A stretch of DNA of 8,115 nucleotides. It comes from Alphaproteobacteria bacterium. GTDB lineage: Bacteria; Pseudomonadota; Alphaproteobacteria; Micavibrionales; Micavibrionaceae. Below are positions 6,622-8,115 of this stretch, piece after piece. Numbering within the stretch: the stretch's first letter is position 1; each line of letters begins with the position of its first letter. The position numbers and the translations under genes were made by a program. The notes below the pieces were generated by a model. The model did not search any database and was not told where the DNA came from. It worked only from the letters and a program-made list of their open reading frames with translations. Location of the stretch: contig JAGLKS010000047.1 of assembly GCA_023140905.1 (NCBI GenBank), positions 1 to 8,115 of the forward strand. Direction: 5' to 3'.

Positions 6622-7028
6622 ATCACGTCTCCTTCTTCACCTTGTTTAGAAAAATCTAGAAGAGTTTCCTTGAGAACCTCCATGCGTTTGGTTCTTTTTT
6701 TAAGATCATTGAGTTGGAAAGTTGTATTAATAGACAAAGAACGGCGCACATTCTGAATTTTATCAATCAACACTTTACGCAAAGAAATATTATCCGGTGC
6801 ACGCTCTTTTGTTAACAACAATACGTCTTGTATGTTTTTTTCAAACTTATGCAACATATTAATTTTTCTTATAAACATTCCATCAAATGCAACTGCACCC
6901 TTATCTAGTAAAATAGTGTTTTCGCGATCAATCAAGTCTTCCAGATCGTCACACATCACCATGAATTCCAAAATTGTCTTTTTGGTATTTTCATCGAAAT
7001 CTTTTAACATAAGTTCCAGCTTTAACAT
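6612..7028 (-). CDS. FlgN-like flagellar export chaperone
   Basis: A 138-residue, almost fully helical, charged protein of the size of FlgN (about 140). FlgN is a cytosolic chaperone that binds the C-termini of FlgK and FlgL and delivers them to the export gate. The pattern CDDLEDLIDRENTILL (about 26-41), followed by a helix with IRKINMLHKFEKNI (53-66), fits the FlgN layout of an E-rich first helix ending in E-N-x-x-L and a second helix with a conserved K and leucines. The rest is a helical tail with many K and R (about 83-120). The gene is 18 nt after the preceding gene and overlaps flgK by 10 nt, which is the expected place for this chaperone. AAGGAG is 11 nt before the ATG, slightly long. 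Sequence similarity is weak, so size, helical pattern and position carry the call; another small flagellar coiled-coil protein is possible. Confidence 0.6.
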   Translation of the reverse strand: MLKLELMLKDFDENTKKTILEFMVMCDDLEDLIDRENTILLDKGAVAFDGMFIRKINMLHKFEKNIQDVLLLTKERAPDNISLRKVLIDKIQNVRRSLSINTTFQLNDLKKRTKRMEVLKETLLDFSKQGEEGDVICH

Positions 7029-7046
7029 TCTAAGCTATTCTCCTTA

Positions 7047-7472
7047 TTAATCTTTTTTCTTTTCACTGTTATTACGTGTCTTAGCTGACTTTAAATTCTC
7101 ACACACTTGTTTTTCATGTTCTTGAATTTTATTCATTTTATGCGCTGTCTTACCAGCTCTGCGCTGCTCATGAGGAATAGAAATATGTTCTTGTTTGCTA
7201 TAAGCCAAGCATGCTCGTTTTGTCTTTTTTGAATGCTCTATTTGTTCAGAGAGGTTTTCGCGTTTTTCATTCAGTTTTTTAATACGCCGGACAAGTCTTT
7301 TTGAAACATCTGTTAAAACTTTTTTTGCCTCTTTGCGCTCAGCAGGCCCCAATTTTGCAAGTTCGGCACGAAGATTTTCCATGTCCGCGGCAGACAAATC
7401 ACTACCTATAAGCGCTTTAAGTGAACGCTTTTCTTTCCATAGCCTTATAAAATCCTGCACCTTGTTGCTCAT
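7047..7472 (-). CDS. Unrecognised small basic coiled-coil protein of the flagellar cluster
   Basis: I do not recognise this protein. From the ATG at 7472 it has 141 residues, of which by hand count 37 are K or R and 20 D or E, giving a strongly positive protein. No signal peptide or membrane segment is visible. Residues about 5-55 look helical with an amphipathic WKEKRSLKAL opening and LSAADMENLRAELAKLGPAERKEA; about 55-80 (KRLVRRIKKLNEKREN) is probably coiled coil; the C-terminal half is H-, K- and N-rich and ends in a KKKD tail. The start is chosen for AAAGGA 6 nt before the ATG at 7472; an ATG at 7502 (ten residues longer) also has GGAG 8 nt upstream. It lies between flgE and the flgN-like gene, 18 nt before the latter, so it is surely in the same message. 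A cytosolic role in export, hook control or RNA/DNA binding is conceivable, but none is shown. Confidence 0.7.
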   Translation of the reverse strand: MSNKVQDFIRLWKEKRSLKALIGSDLSAADMENLRAELAKLGPAERKEAKKVLTDVSKRLVRRIKKLNEKRENLSEQIEHSKKTKRACLAYSKQEHISIPHEQRRAGKTAHKMNKIQEHEKQVCENLKSAKTRNNSEKKKD

Positions 7473-7533
7473 ATTATTTCCTTTGCGCAAAGCCAAAGCC
7501 ATAAAAACGGCTCCAGCCTATCCACTAATTAAT

Positions 7534-8115
7534 TTAACGCACAGAACTAATCAAAGTATCATACATATCCGTCACAGTACTAATCACCTGAGCAGCGGAA
7601 GAATAAGCCTGCTGAGCGATAATCATTTTGTTAAATTCACTGGATGTATCTGTCGTTGATAATTCAATTGCGCTGGCCACGACTGTACCGGCATTCCCTC
7701 CACCGGGAAGTTGCAGATTATAATTACCCGCATTCTCGTTTTCATCGTAAACTGTTCCATCAATGTGGGTTAGGCCTTTTGCGTTAGAAAACGTTGAGAT
7801 TGCGATTTGGTAAATCATCTGTCGCAAACCATTATCGAAAGACGCTGTGACCAATCCATCATTATCAATAGTAATTCCACTAAGCTGCCCGTAACGAACC
7901 CCGTCAGAGTCAATCAATGTGATCTCAATATCCGCATCAGAGGAACTGGACGAATATTGTGTAATCCCGTCAGCATCACCGATTGTACCAAAATCCAAAG
8001 TAAGTGCACTATCAGATGCACCGGTAGTAAAGCCTGTCAGTGCGACTGCATCCGTCGTATACGTCGCCAGTTTACCACCTCCGTCAAAGGTAATATCAAT
8101 CGTTAACGGAGCAAT
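7534..8115 (-). CDS. flgE: Flagellar hook protein FlgE, C-terminal part (cut by window edge)
   Basis: The major subunit of the flagellar hook, the flexible joint that passes motor torque to the filament. The frame is open from the right edge of the window to a TAA at 7534-7536, giving the last 193 residues; the start lies outside. The visible part contains ITQYSSSSS followed by GQLSGITIDNDGLVTASFDNG, the FlgE segment before the C-terminal domain. IYQIAISTFSNAKGL follows, and then the conserved end ELSTTDTSSEFNKMIIAQQAYSSAAQVISTV with a final helix. This end pattern (the SNVDLa-eEf--mi-aQraYqanakvist family) is shared by FlgE, FlgF and FlgG. The preceding DGLVTASFDNG and ISTFSNAKGL segments, and the position ahead of flgK, favour FlgE. 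No promoter is visible between this gene and flgL, so it probably heads the transcript for the rest. Confidence 0.85.
   Translation of the reverse strand: MAPLTIDITFDGGGKLATYTTDAVALTGFTTGASDSALTLDFGTIGDADGITQYSSSSSDADIEITLIDSDGVRYGQLSGITIDNDGLVTASFDNGLRQMIYQIAISTFSNAKGLTHIDGTVYDENENAGNYNLQLPGGGNAGTVVASAIELSTTDTSSEFNKMIIAQQAYSSAAQVISTVTDMYDTLISSVR

Noticed and set aside
7333..7659. 108-codon plus-strand frame spanning the flgE end and the basic protein
   Set aside because: It crosses two minus-strand genes with good ribosome sites and has no recognisable motif.

Overview
The window reads as a fragment of a moderately AT-rich, flagellated Gram-negative chromosome, most likely an alphaproteobacterium. 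The acyl carrier protein is close in wording to alphaproteobacterial AcpP. The recombinase remnant at the left edge belongs to a long serine-recombinase type that is common in that class. I cannot name a genus. Almost everything is coded on the minus strand, so the genes read from right to left; the only plus-strand gene is the recombinase remnant at the left end.

Right part (about 3898-8115): a flagellar hook and hook-junction cluster. In transcription order it holds the C-terminal part of the hook protein FlgE (cut by the window edge), an unrecognised very basic 141-residue protein, a FlgN-like export chaperone, FlgK and FlgL. Spacing is tight up to flgK: the flgN-like gene overlaps flgK by 10 nt. 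The logic is coherent: FlgE builds the hook, FlgN-type chaperones hold FlgK and FlgL in the cytoplasm until export, and FlgK and FlgL form the hook-filament junction. The basic protein sits inside this set and is the best candidate here for an undescribed flagellar accessory factor.

Middle part (about 2498-3808): a Bcr/CflA-type major facilitator drug exporter. Its start is uncertain: the longest frame begins at 3808, but a better ribosome binding site precedes a Met at 3709.

Left part (about 630-2420): acpP and fabF, two core genes of type II fatty acid synthesis. They are separated by an unusually long spacer (about 180 nt) that contains two hairpins. acpP has a plausible sigma-70 promoter just upstream. 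fabD and fabG, the usual upstream neighbours, are absent and the MFS gene sits there instead.

Far left (1-640): a 5'-truncated serine recombinase C-terminal domain converges on fabF. Its last codons contain a 12-nt match to the 3' end of a tRNA-Leu-like sequence. Between it and fabF a short minus-strand frame overlaps the fabF stop and codes a hydrophobic segment. Because mltG normally follows fabF in these bacteria, this may be the beheaded start of mltG left at the junction of an inserted element. This last reading is inference.
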